A stretch of DNA of 64,000 bases from Cranoglanis bouderius (lineage: Eukaryota; Chordata; Actinopteri; Siluriformes; Cranoglanididae), in assembly GCA_023630585.1 (NCBI GenBank), contig CM042539.1, forward strand, positions 31,275,255-31,339,254. Direction: 5' to 3'. Within the stretch, counting starts at the first letter, position 1; each line of letters starts with the position of its first letter. Both the position numbers and the translations under genes were made by a program. A model generated the notes under the pieces. That model saw only the letters and a program-made list of their open reading frames with translations, searched no databases and had not been told where the DNA came from. Below are positions 53,881 to 64,000 of this stretch, piece after piece.

Positions 53881-55795
53881 ATATTCTAAGAGTTATTAAA
53901 ATGGATCCCTAGTATTCTGAGTTGGACAAAACTTAAGCATTCTCTGTTTATCAAGCTTGACACCTTTGAATTCATTTATTTTTTTGGTCCGTTCTTGGCA
54001 GTGCAGAACAACCTGTCCACCCTGAATACGATAAAGCACCAAAACTCACCTCACCTCATCTTGCATTGGAAAGAGTAGATAATTGATTGGATGCGCCTTC
54101 GCATTCATCCTGGAAAAAAAAGCTGTGCGAAAAGGAACCTACATCCGCATCCATCCAAAACAGCCTTTTCACCCTCTTTTGAGGACGAAGCTCTGAAACT
54201 TAACTTTGTAACACGTCTTCTAACATGACAGAGACCCGACAGAATGCACTATAAGCTATCCCAGCTTCAGAAGTCTTCAGAAGAGTTTCAAGGATTTGAA
54301 AGGGAGTCTATGTACGACGGATGAACTAAGAGAGCCTAAGAAGTTCGTAAAACAGGGAAACCCACTGCGTTCATGTTCTTTTAATGTGGCCAGCATCGCA
54401 GAAGAGCCCCAAAGGAAATCATCAAGGCTTGAAACACAATCCGCCGTCTCAGAAATGCCGTATGATTCCAACTTTGTAAGAATTCACATGAAAATTATGA
54501 ACCAGTAAGAATAAGTGCCAAACTAGGACTAGGAAACACCAAAGAAAGGGTGTCCTCAGCCCCGAGTTCAGCACGTGACGTCATGCCAACATGGCCGCTC
54601 ACGTCGTCGACGGTAAATATAATATCACTGTATTTCTTTAAAGGAGTTTACGGCTGTTTTGAGAGAGCAAAATGATAGCATACACTCATGGTCGTTAATG
54701 TTAATTGGCTAGCTTGTTGCTAATAAAAGACACGCGTTCATGAAGGCGTCCATGTCTTTTCCCGCTTTGTAGCTCGAACGTACCGAGCTTGAGTTCAGAC
54801 AGAAGTCCAATACCACATTACTTCCACTACAACAACAACAATGGCCAAGTCGAACACCATTTATGAGAAGTTTATAGAAATAAACTGGCAGTAATACCAT
54901 AGATATCATAGATAGCTCTATGAGTATCTCAATGACAAGCTTCTGTGTTTTTGGGAGGAAGGAGGAAATTGTGAAACTAAAATTTAAATCAATGAAAAAT
55001 CAAATCGGACCTTTTCTTATCTTTGTTATAACCAAATATGAACATTGATGCATGGGTGTAAAGTGGCCCAAAATGTGGTTAAGTAAAATATATTAACTGA
55101 GATTGCTTGTTTATACCACTCCATGAAGAAGGTGTTGTTATGGGAAGAACACTCGACACATTCATTTCATATTCAGGACGCCGTGGCGACGCTGAGATTT
55201 GCGTGTTTGCAGCTTTGTGCTCCTTATTACTGCCGCCCTCTCATCTGTGCTCGTTCCCTACTGTGCATTCATGCATGAATTAATGTTCTTTCAACGTGAA
55301 GCCTATCTGAGGTTGGGCAAATTAGACTTTATGATGGGCTGGGACAAAGACCAAGAAAACAAGGGCTTAAATCTTGTACAAAGGATTATCCGAGATGTAT
55401 AAAGCACTTGATTAGAAACTCTAAAGCATTACCAGAGCTCAGAGAATTTGTAGAATGCTTTATAAAGAAGCTTACACAACACACTCAAGAAAGGACTAAA
55501 TGTACTTGTGTTCTTAAACGGTTGTAATAGAGGGCATGAGGTTGCTTGAAAAACACAAAGGAATCTGAATAAGTAGCTGAGATTTTGTGCAAAACTTTAA
55601 ATCTAGAATCCCAGGCTCACCTGCCCATGTCACTCCACACCACTAGAGGCCAGAGATGCAGAGATCCTATATAAACACTAGTTTCCAGTTACTCTTCGCG
55701 AAGTCTTGCCTATTTGGCCATCTGCAATCCTGAGCTGTTTGTTTGTTGGAAATTGTGGTGTTTTGAATCTCGGACTGCTTTTCATGTACTTTAGT
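53881..55795. other. intergenic, no gene seen
   Basis: Unique DNA. ORFs at 54296-54508 and 55199-55402 are short and unrecognised. A TATATAAA-type box lies near 55668-55676 with no obvious gene downstream. Confidence 0.45.
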
Positions 55796-55799
55796 TTGT

Positions 55800-55990
55800 C
55801 CCTCTAGAGCAGATCTACCTTCCTGCAGGTTTCATCTCCAACCAAAATCTAACACACCTGTTTTAGTTGATCAAGAACTTCTTAAGGCAATGATTAGATC
55901 ATCAGGTGGGCACGATTATGGATGGAGCTAAAGTCTTCAAGAAGGTAGATCTCCAGGAACAGGGTTGGTGACCACTGCTCTAGAGGAACC
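55800..55990. mobile_element. R2 MITE-like palindromic element, copy 2
   Basis: Interior identical in order to copy 1 at 11112-11292. The right arm (AAGGTAGATCTCCAGGAACA-GGGTTGGTGACCACTGCTC-TAGAGG) is intact. The left arm starts CCTCTAGAGCAG and jumps directly to ATCTACCTTCC, lacking about 24 nt present in the inverted right arm. Confidence 0.8.
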
Positions 55991-56059
55991 CTTAATGGTT
56001 CCATGAGGAATCCTGCAAGAGTGTTTCCTTATCAGACAGGATCCCAAGTACAACTACTT

Positions 56060-56325
56060 TAGGAGAGCGCTCTGGCTGTGCTGTCTGGGTGGGCAGGGCA
56101 TTCTGTCTACCCTATCGATCACAGCGACACTAGCCGAACGTGGGCGTCTCTGATCCCTTGTATGCGGAAGAGGGTAGATAGCGCTTTCCTCCGAGTGTGT
56201 TGGCTGGCTTCACGTGTCTCAGAGGAAGCACATGATAATGATAGCCTTCACCATCCACAAGTGGTAGTTGTTGTATGATAAGGGACAGCTGGTTGGTGGG
56301 AGGGAACTGGCCAGGACCAATTTCC
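56060..56325 (+). repeat. probable interspersed repeat (CTTCACGTGTCTCAGAGGAAGCACATG type)
   Basis: The string GTGTCTCAGAGGAAGCACAT near 56214 followed by a CTTCACCATCC segment resembles a common fish repeat. A similar TATCTCAGAGGAAGCATGT occurs at 36930. Confidence 0.45.
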
Positions 56326-56829
56326 TTTTGGAACTTTTGGGTTCTTTCAGGTTCTAGGAAACAATGATCCATAAGAAGAGTATATGAATGCATTAAGCAA
56401 CGTGTGACATGAGTAAAGAATAAAACACCTGGGTTGCTGCTACCCTTTTTTCGACCCAAATTGCATTATAGTGTAATGTTTACAGTTTATGGACAATTCT
56501 CTGCACGGTTTTCTTCCATCCAGTAATGTTCTGTTGTCCTTCCTAGTTAGCATACACTATCCTGTATATTTATTATATAATTTGTGCTCGTATTACTCTG
56601 CCATGTATTTGCACTTCTGTGTACCATGCTGCACCATTGTCCTGAAGAAACAACACTTAATTCCAATTTATACAAATAAACCCACTTGACTTGATACTAC
56701 AAATATTCTTAAAATGCTAGAATATTTGAAGAGAGAATATCAAAGGACAGCATGCACCGACAATGTCAAGAAATTGTGTCTTTTAATCTTTACAAATGTC
56801 CGCCCACACAGTACTGGCAAATGCTCCAG

Positions 56830-56831
56830 CA

Positions 56832-56874
<43 letters not shown>
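56830..56874. repeat. (CA)n microsatellite
   Basis: About 22 CA units with one TA interruption. Confidence 0.9.
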
Positions 56875-56878
<4 letters not shown>

Positions 56879-57447
56879 AGGACAATCACTTGAGCAAGCC
56901 ACTCGACTGTAGATTCCTGATTGGCTGGACAATCATACAGAGACAGTGAAAAGACAAGGACACTGCTGAAAAGAACATATTCACCTCATTCAGGTCCTGG
57001 CCGAGCTGGAGGTCACACCTGACTTATTCAACAACCGATACTCACTGCTGGGTCACCGAGCATCAACGTTTAGTAGAAAACCATGTTTAAAGTGTACATT
57101 TTAACTCACAAAAAACACCGTATCAGTTTGTTAGGTCTGTGCAGTGTCCAAGTCAAAATGCTTTCCATTCTCAAGCTGATGATATAAAAGAGACATACAA
57201 GCCTTTGATGAAAAATTCCACTGGTTGTTGCTAAACAAAGCTAGCAAGCTAATGATAGAGAAAATTCCCAAGGAAAATCTACTTAATCTTTGAGAATATC
57301 CCAAAAGCTAGATAGGGAAACCTTAGTTAACATGCCCAAACAAAGCTAGTTAGTGCAAAAAGCTAGCATTAGATAATATTAACAAAGCTATCAAAGTAAT
57401 GTTACTAAGGAAATACTTAGACAACACCCCCTAATAAAGATAGCTAA

Positions 57448-57599
57448 ATATTGTTTAAGAATATACCAAAACAAAAGTTTTAGCTATTTAATGTTAAAGA
57501 ATATATCCAAATGATAGTTATAGTTAAATAATGTTACAGAATATACCGGAATGAAAGTTATAGCTAAATAATGTTACAGAATATACCGAAATGAAAGCA
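57448..57599. repeat. 40-bp tandem repeat, about 3.8 units
   Basis: Units starting AATGTTACAGAATATACC begin at 57490, 57530 and 57570 (exact 40-nt spacing). A more diverged first unit begins at about 57448. Confidence 0.9.
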
Positions 57600-57624
57600 T
57601 AAATATGAAAGTATATGTATATAT

Positions 57625-57633
<9 letters not shown>

Positions 57634-57676
<43 letters not shown>

Positions 57677-57682
57677 CTCAAG
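57634..57682. repeat. (TA)n microsatellite
   Basis: TA units with a few TGTA interruptions. Confidence 0.9.
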
Positions 57683-58489
57683 CTATGAGAGTTATGTCTA
57701 TTTTTTATGGAAAAAAAAATCCATAGTAATGAAAGAAACTCATTTTCACCCAAACACAATGTTGTCTTAAATGTCATTCTGTGTTATGCTGGAAAAAAAA
57801 AAAGTCTGGTTATCCGGTAACTTTGAACATTCTGAAGGGGAAAAGAAGCTTTACAGATCCTGCATTTCTTAAGCACATCGACAGTCATTATGTGTTTTGT
57901 ACCCTACACCATTGTAGTAATTTATTATATAGTCTGTCAAATGAAAGCTTTATTGGTTCCTGAACTGATTGATTAAAGTGTGTAAGAAAACAGCAATATG
58001 CAGCAACACCAATAATCTGTGACATGATAAAACACAAACAGCTTTTTTCTCCTCTTCTTCTTCTTCTTCTTCTTTCTCCTCCAAAGCCTCCTCGCTGCTC
58101 CTTTCCAAAGGGCTCAATCAAGAAATACTGTTCACTGAAAAAATAAATCTCCGTCAAACTAATTAATTAGCTTGTTGGCGTCCGCGCGTTGTGACCCAGT
58201 GTTCCGTCTTAAGCGATGGTTTTAAAAGCACTCTGCCACTTGGCTGAAAGAGATGAAGTGTTTTGTTTGGATGGTAAAAATTCAATACTCGTGTACAAGC
58301 TAAAACAGCAAAACAGCTCTGACTAATGCATTAGCGCCTGCGCTCGCAAAATTCATAAATCATCACTGCGAAGCAGGAAGATTGAGAGCAAGTGAGCGGG
58401 AGGGTGCGGGTTCAAATCCCAGAACGGCCAAAGAGCCACTGTCATCAGTTCTCAATTTTCTAAATCTGTTGTGTTTGTTCCTCATGTAC

Positions 58490-58627
58490 CACAGAAATTT
58501 GCCAACAATTCCATTTTCTATTTATTAAAAAAAACTACACGTCATACTTTTTATCCGTTTACAGTTGTAGTTGTTAATGTTTGCAAAACAAGGTAGTTCC
58601 CGTTCTTATATCGCTTGATCCCTCACT

Positions 58628-58659
<32 letters not shown>

Positions 58660-58690
58660 GAAAAAATGCAAACTCCTCTGTCCTTTTGTC
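58490..58690 (+). repeat. R1 repeat fragment with (CT)n expansion
   Basis: CACAGAAATTTGCCAACAAT-TCCATTTTCTATTTATTAAA, TTTTATCCGTTTACAG, AGTTCCCGTTCTTATATCGC, CCCTCACTAGTCTCTC then (CT)n (58630-58659) and CAAACTCCTCTGTCC. The T/C-rich segment present in other R1 copies has expanded into a (CT)n microsatellite here. Confidence 0.75.
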
Positions 58691-58920
58691 CTCCTCTGTA
58701 TTTGCAAGAAGAGAAAGAAATACACAAAGAAGGAGACAGTAAGCAAACATGCAAGCGCGACTGAATGAAAGAATAAAATGACAGGATGAAAGTAAGAAGG
58801 AAAGAATGACAGCAAGAATGAAAGAACCAAAGCATGAACAAAAGAAAAAAAGGCATGAAAGACTGACAACAAGAAAGAACACAATAAAGAATAAACATAA
58901 GAAGGAAAGAACAAAAGCAA

Positions 58921-58926
58921 TATGGA

Positions 58927-58962
<36 letters not shown>

Positions 58963-59025
58963 GCAAGAGAGAGAAAGAGAGAGAGAAAGAATTACAGCAG
59001 GCAAAAAGAAAGAAAGAAAACAGAC

Positions 59026-59069
<44 letters not shown>

Positions 59070-59137
59070 ATTACAACAGGCAAAAAGAAAGAAAGAAAGA
59101 CAAGAAAGAAAGAGAGAAAGAAAGAAAACAGGCAAAA

Positions 59138-59181
<44 letters not shown>

Positions 59182-59442
59182 CAACAGGTAAGAAAGAAAG
59201 AAAGAAAGAAAGACAGACAACAGGAAAAAAAAGAAAGAAAGAAAGAAAGACAACAGGTAAGAAAGAAAGAAAGAAAGACAACAGGCAAAAAAGAAAGAAA
59301 GAAAGAAAGACAATAGGTAAGAAAGAAAGAAAGAAAGAAAGACAACAGGTAAGAAAGAAAGAAAGAAAGAAAGAAAGACAACAGGCAAAAAGAAAGAAAG
59401 AAAGACAAGAAAGAAAGAGAGAAAGAAAGAAAACAGGCAAAA

Positions 59443-59478
<36 letters not shown>

Positions 59479-59643
59479 CAACAGGTAAGAAAGAAAGAAA
59501 GAAAGAAAGACAACAGGTAAGAAAGAAAGAAAGAAAGACAGACAACAGGAAAAAAAAGAAAGAAAGAAAGAAAGACAACAGGTAAGAAAGAAAGAAAGAA
59601 AGACAACAGGCAAAAAAGAAAGAAAGAAAGAAAGACAATAGGT

Positions 59644-59691
<48 letters not shown>

Positions 59692-59854
59692 CAACAGGTA
59701 AGAAAGAAAGAAAGAAAGAAAGACAACAGGTAAGAAAGAAAGAAAGAAAGAAAGAAAGACAACAGGCAAAAAAGAAAGAAAAAGAAAGAGAGAGAGAAAG
59801 AAAGAAAGACAACAGGCAAAAAAGAAAGAAAGAAAGACAACAGGTAAGAAAGAT

Positions 59855-59909
<55 letters not shown>

Positions 59910-59949
59910 CAACAGGTAAGATAGAAAGAAAGAAAGACAACAGGCAAAA

Positions 59950-60001
<52 letters not shown>

Positions 60002-60014
60002 AAACAGGGAAGAT

Positions 60015-60045
<31 letters not shown>

Positions 60046-60046
60046 C

Positions 60047-60081
<35 letters not shown>

Positions 60082-60149
60082 ATTACAACAGGCAAAAAGA
60101 AAGAAAGAAAGACAAGAAAGAAAGAGAGAAAGAAAGAAAACAGGCAAAA

Positions 60150-60185
<36 letters not shown>

Positions 60186-60313
60186 CAACAGGCAAAAAAG
60201 AAAGAAAGAAAGAAAGACAACAGGTAAGAAAGAAAGAAAGAAAGAAAGACAACAGGCAAAAAGAAAGAAAGAAAGACAAGAAAGAAAGAGAGAAAGAAAG
60301 AAAACAGGCAAAA

Positions 60314-60365
<52 letters not shown>

Positions 60366-60530
60366 CAACAGGTAAGAAAGAAAGAAAGAAAGAAAGACAA
60401 CAGGTAAGAAAGAAAGAAAGAAAGACAGACAACAGGAAAAAAAAGAAAGAAAGAAAGAAAGACAACAGGTAAGAAAGAAAGAAAGAAAGACAACAGGCAA
60501 AAAAGAAAGAAAGAAAGAAAGACAATAGGT

Positions 60531-60574
<44 letters not shown>

Positions 60575-60582
60575 CAACAGGT

Positions 60583-60614
<32 letters not shown>

Positions 60615-60665
60615 CAACAGGTAAGAAAGAAAGAAAGAAAGAAAGACAATGGGCAAAAAAGAAAC

Positions 60666-60697
<32 letters not shown>

Positions 60698-60760
60698 CAA
60701 CAGGCAAAAAAGAAAGAAAAAAGAAAGAGAGAGAGAAAGAAAGAAAGACAACAGGCAAAA

Positions 60761-60796
<36 letters not shown>

Positions 60797-60809
60797 AAAC
60801 AGGGAAGAT

Positions 60810-60840
<31 letters not shown>

Positions 60841-60845
60841 GAGAA
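58921..60845. repeat. 1.9-kb (GAAA)n array with regular ACAACAGGTAAG / ACAACAGGCAAAA spacers
   Basis: Runs of 3-13 GAAA units are separated by 10-14 nt spacers GACAACAGGTAAG, GACAACAGGCAAAA, GACAATAGGTAAG or GAAAACAGGGAAG. The plus strand is almost pure purine apart from the spacers. Distinctive spacers repeat with constant offsets: CAGACAACAGGAAAA at 59221, 59546 and 60433, and CAATAGG at 59311, 59636 and 60523 (offsets 325 and 887). This shows duplication of larger blocks. The long Phe-Leu-Ser ORFs on the minus strand (up to about 600 codons) are composition artefacts. Confidence 0.97.
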
Positions 60846-61011
60846 TGAATCTGTTCATGTGGAGCACCTGCTATTCAGGCTGCTTCCTGGTTGGATTCTT
60901 TGCACTGAATATTGATTTTGTGTTTTGAACGTAGCTTCAATCTTTCAAGCTGCATTTCTCTCTTGATTCCTGTGTTACTGTTATTTCCTGACAGCCTTCA
61001 CATGAAAAGGG

Positions 61012-61042
<31 letters not shown>

Positions 61043-61415
61043 AAAATGATGATAATAACAAAATAAATAAATAAATAAATAAAGCTTCAAACTTTTCATC
61101 GAGGGCATTTGTGTATTTGTGTATTTTTTTTTTTTTTCTTGAAATGAAGGACCTTGAAGTTCTTTAGAAATGAAAATATTCACCATCCGAGTTATTGATT
61201 GTTCTCTTTATTCGTTCTAGCGTATTCCCTAAACTGTCCTTGACTTTTCTTCAATCTGTCAAACAACATCGTCTTGTTCAGTCTTGCTCTGTTTATCTGC
61301 CTATGGTAGGAAATATAAATGTATAAACTTGTATTGTATTGTATTATATTGTACCTAGCCAGCTATCTACTTATATTTCTCAGACCAGTGGGCGTGGCAT
61401 GGTCACCATTTCGGG
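60846..61415. other. intergenic, no gene seen
   Basis: Contains AAAT/AAAAAT tracts (61015-61084) and a T run (61125-61138). Confidence 0.5.
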
Positions 61416-61419
61416 AAAG

Positions 61420-61670
61420 CCCTCTTCGATTCACGTGCGTCGAACATGAGTACAGCTAAAAGGTCTCATTTGGCAACAAACATCACTGCGAAAGACCGTG
61501 CAAAGCAATTTCGTGCAATTGCAATTTCACCGATTCAAGTAGTTTTCCGCAAAAAAAAAAAAAAAAAAAAAAAAAGCACAAAAAACTCAATTCAAGCGTT
61601 TCTGGATGCAACGATCACAAAAAAACAAAACAAAACAAAAAACTCCACGAAATCCTGTACAGCATAGCTT
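61420..61670 (+). repeat. R3 dispersed repeat, copy 2
   Basis: CCTCTTCGATTCACGTGCGT-CGAACATGAG, AAAAGGTCTCATTTGGC, TGCAATTGCAATTTCACC, ATTCAAGTAGTTTTCCGC, a 24-nt A run, then GATGCAACGATCACAAAAAA and AAATCCTGTAC, parallel to 47920-48155. Confidence 0.75.
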
Positions 61671-61679
61671 GAAGTGAAG

Positions 61680-63280
61680 TGAAGTGAAAACTGATTTATA
61701 GTCCTAGCCATAGCTTAGCCCTAGTGGCAGGGTTCGGAATTGCAGCTTCACGTACGACAAGTTCGTACGAATTTTTTTTCATAAGCACGGAGAAATGGTG
61801 GCTTAAATACGGTGGCAATATTTGCACTTGAATGTACAAAATTAAGTTCCAGCACCACGATGGCACCTTCTATTCTTTCTTTCTGACAGAAAAACCCCTG
61901 GAGGCTCGAACGCAGAGCTGATGCAGCTCGCCTTCCCTTTCAGGACGCAGCACAATGGCGAGATAACGGGTTGAATTCGGCCGTCATATTAAGTCAAGTA
62001 TGACCTTGATTTGAGGAAGACAAACCCCAAACAGCCCGAATGAACGAAAAACATTCTTTCTCCTTGATCGTATATACATATACAAGTTTTAATATAAAAG
62101 CTACATGTAAATAGGCTAAATATGTGTTTATACATACCGTACACGCATTTGTACAGAGATTAGAAATTTGCAACGGATCCAAACAAGCTGTACGGGATCC
62201 AAACCTCCCCCCCCTGCTAATTAGTTTCTTCCCTCAGTAGGCAAAGAGGTCAGATTGCAGCTCTCCAAGTCAGTTTTCTGGTTCATTCAGCATCCGTCCT
62301 CTTTGGGCGATCAAACTGTCGGTTTGCTGTCAGCTGTAACATAAATACAAAAATTAGCTTTCATGATTAGCAATAACTTCACCAGGTTTTTTTTGTTTTT
62401 GAAGTTAAAATTATTCATAGGGTTGAAAAGCTAATTAGTTTTACAGAAATAGTAACACTAAACATGTTTACTCAGAAAACTGGGGCGGAAATAACTTTTC
62501 TCTTCCCCTCTGATGAGTACATGCTGCTACGGATGACTAATTCGGCTCCCGTTTGCGATAAACGGCGCTCGTGATTACCTTCCGCCCGTGTAAAATGCGT
62601 ATATCGTCGTCGCGTGGGCGGTATTCTAGGAAATGCAGCGTCTAAAATTAAACTTGCGCCTTTAATATGAGCCCGAACTCATGAGAGATGGAGTGGGATT
62701 TACTGCAGTGGGTGGATTATCCAGCAGGCTAATTTAAAGCTAATACATGTGGCAGGTGGTTAGCATTAACATGTCAATCGCTGTGTTTGTTTGTTTTGGG
62801 GTTTTTTTTTTTTTTACTTCTTTCTTTCCAAGACGCCAAGAAACATTTCAACATTTCAGATGGTTTATTAAAGCTTTGTAATTAGCAGACGTCTTCGAGG
62901 CTTATACCCGGGCTTGCGTTGCAGCACTGCTGTGAGAGGAAGCCTGTCGACTTCCTCTCACGAAGAAGGGGATTTATTAAAATCCACTCGACCTTGGCAG
63001 CAAGCATCTGAATTTCTTTTGAGCCTTGAACAGAGTCGAACTAGCCTGCTAACGACCTAGCAAAATATTAATGATCATAGATCAGCTTGAAGTTACAGAT
63101 TGAGTAGGTGGCAGTAAAACATTTGGATTTTTAAAAAAAGTCTAATAAGTAGCTTAAGCAGGTTACAGAAGACGAAAGTCGATCACGATGTTGCGGATTG
63201 AAGCTAGCATTAGCTAGCTAACACTCAAAACATATATAAAATGTCACAGTTTATTTTCACCTAATGTTAATTTACCTCAG
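61680..63280. other. intergenic, no gene seen
   Basis: Unique DNA. The stretch 62640-62790 (GGGATTTACTGCAGTGGGTG, GCAGGCTAATTTAAAGC-TAATACATG) is GC-balanced and repeat-free, possibly regulatory. GCTAGCATTAGCTAGCTAAC occurs at 63201-63220. Confidence 0.4.
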
Positions 63281-63283
63281 GAA

Positions 63284-63424
63284 CACTGGCAGGGGTCATT
63301 TCTATGTTCCCAGGGTCCTATGTTCCCCCTATTTATATGACACATAATGAACACATGACATAGGATAATTAATAAATCTGGGGAACATAGGACCCTGGGA
63401 ACATAGATACGCTCCCCACTGGCA
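63284..63424. mobile_element. 125-bp palindromic MITE (hAT-like) with perfect 8-bp target-site duplication
   Basis: The flanks are CACTGGCA at 63284-63291 and again at 63417-63424, an 8-bp duplication typical of hAT transposition. The element (63292-63416) carries perfectly complementary 27-nt arms (63302-63328 and 63380-63406), beginning CTATGTTCCCAGGGTCCTAT, around a 51-nt AT-rich loop. There is no coding capacity. The perfect arms and duplication suggest a relatively recent insertion. Confidence 0.8.
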
Positions 63425-63727
63425 TGTTAGCGAACGTAGCTCACATCAGGTAACTACAGTTTTGGTTAATGTTAATTAGCTACATAATATAAGCTATCAC
63501 TGCTGAAAAATCTAGCTGGTCAAGCTATATTTGCTAGCTGGTAATTGCTAGCAAATGCTACATCATACACAAGTGATTTTTTTTTTTCAATAAAATAACA
63601 CTTGATACCACAAATATTTATTACTTAATTTTGTCTAGGGATAAGGAAGTGGGAAAATAACTGAATAGTTATCAGTTTTGACTAGCACAGCCTGTGTTTT
63701 GGCTTTTTTTTTTCCCCAGCAAAGATG

Positions 63728-63915
63728 TTAGCTAGCTTTTTGTTTCCAGTTTTTTTTTTTTTTTTTTGTTAGCTAGCATACCTAAAACCTTTGCAGTATT
63801 TTTAGTAGTTAATGTTAGCTAGCTAACTAAACATTCACTTCTAAAAATACTGAAAAGGTTTGAGGTATGTGAAAGGTTTGACTAAAAAAAAAAAAAAAAG
63901 AAAAGCTAGTTAGAG
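63728..63915. repeat. large imperfect palindrome with GCTAGC motifs
   Basis: The 29-nt arms 63777-63805 and 63841-63869 are complementary with two mismatches (CATACCTAAAACCTTTG... / ...GGTTTGAGGTATG). The loop centres on TGTTAGCTAGCTAAC, itself self-complementary. Outside the arms a T run (about 63750-63767) faces an A run (about 63883-63899), and AGCTAGCTTTTT faces AAAAGCTAGTTAG, extending the symmetry. Confidence 0.75.
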
Positions 63916-64000
63916 TTCATTTTCACTCATGCTAAGTTTACCTTCTCCTAAAAATGAATGCTAGCTACCTCAAGAACACTAGCATTTTAGCTAACTTGGC

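Noticed and set aside
58574..60867. Minus-strand ORFs of 450-600 codons rich in Phe, Leu and Ser, resembling membrane proteins
   Set aside because: They are translations of (TTTC)n. Three overlapping frames are open at once, so this is composition, not coding.

Overview
This is vertebrate, almost certainly ray-finned fish, nuclear DNA. The single gene I can support, dipk2a, has a teleost-like protein sequence split by two introns of about 4 kb. The rest is AT-rich non-coding DNA with abundant (CA)n, (TA)n and (ATT)n microsatellites, degraded Tc1/mariner transposons, small palindromic MITEs and high-copy fish interspersed repeats. The mix of repeats reminds me of otophysan, possibly catfish, genomes, but that placement is only an inference from memory of repeat types.

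Left part (1-10134): a CpG-rich, GC-box-containing block near 1600-2080 looks like a promoter and possible untranslated first exon. It is followed by an AT-rich ~31-bp tandem array (about 2601-3186) that abuts a CpG-dense 24-bp minisatellite of about 68 units (3187-4817). Then come copies of a dispersed repeat family called R1 here. A strong splice acceptor at 9896-9897 opens a leader exon full of short upstream ORFs.

Gene (10135-20236): dipk2a (divergent protein kinase domain 2A, also C3orf58/DIA1/HASF) on the plus strand. It has three coding exons, 10135-10788, 15384-15687 and 19896-20236, with consensus GT-AG junctions, an intact frame and 432 residues. Intron 2 holds two blocks of a degenerate TTACTTA-type repeat with an internal 363-nt higher-order duplication.

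Right part (20237-64000): about 44 kb in which I find no convincing gene. It holds one eroded Tc1-like transposon (about 27.1-27.9 kb) and two fragments of a second Tc1-like family (37.6 and 51.7 kb). It also has a LINE ORF2 3' fragment (49.8 kb), many R1 copies, three repeats sharing a 3' module, palindromic elements including a 125-bp one with a perfect 8-bp target duplication (63.3 kb), and a 1.9-kb (GAAA)n array whose spacers repeatedly form a CAG|GTAAG splice-donor consensus (58.9-60.8 kb). Several unique stretches without repeat character are candidate conserved regulatory elements of a gene desert.

I do not see a novel multi-gene system. The most unusual content is structural: the splice-donor array, the CpG minisatellite joined to an AT-rich array, the uORF-loaded leader, and the palindromes at the right edge.
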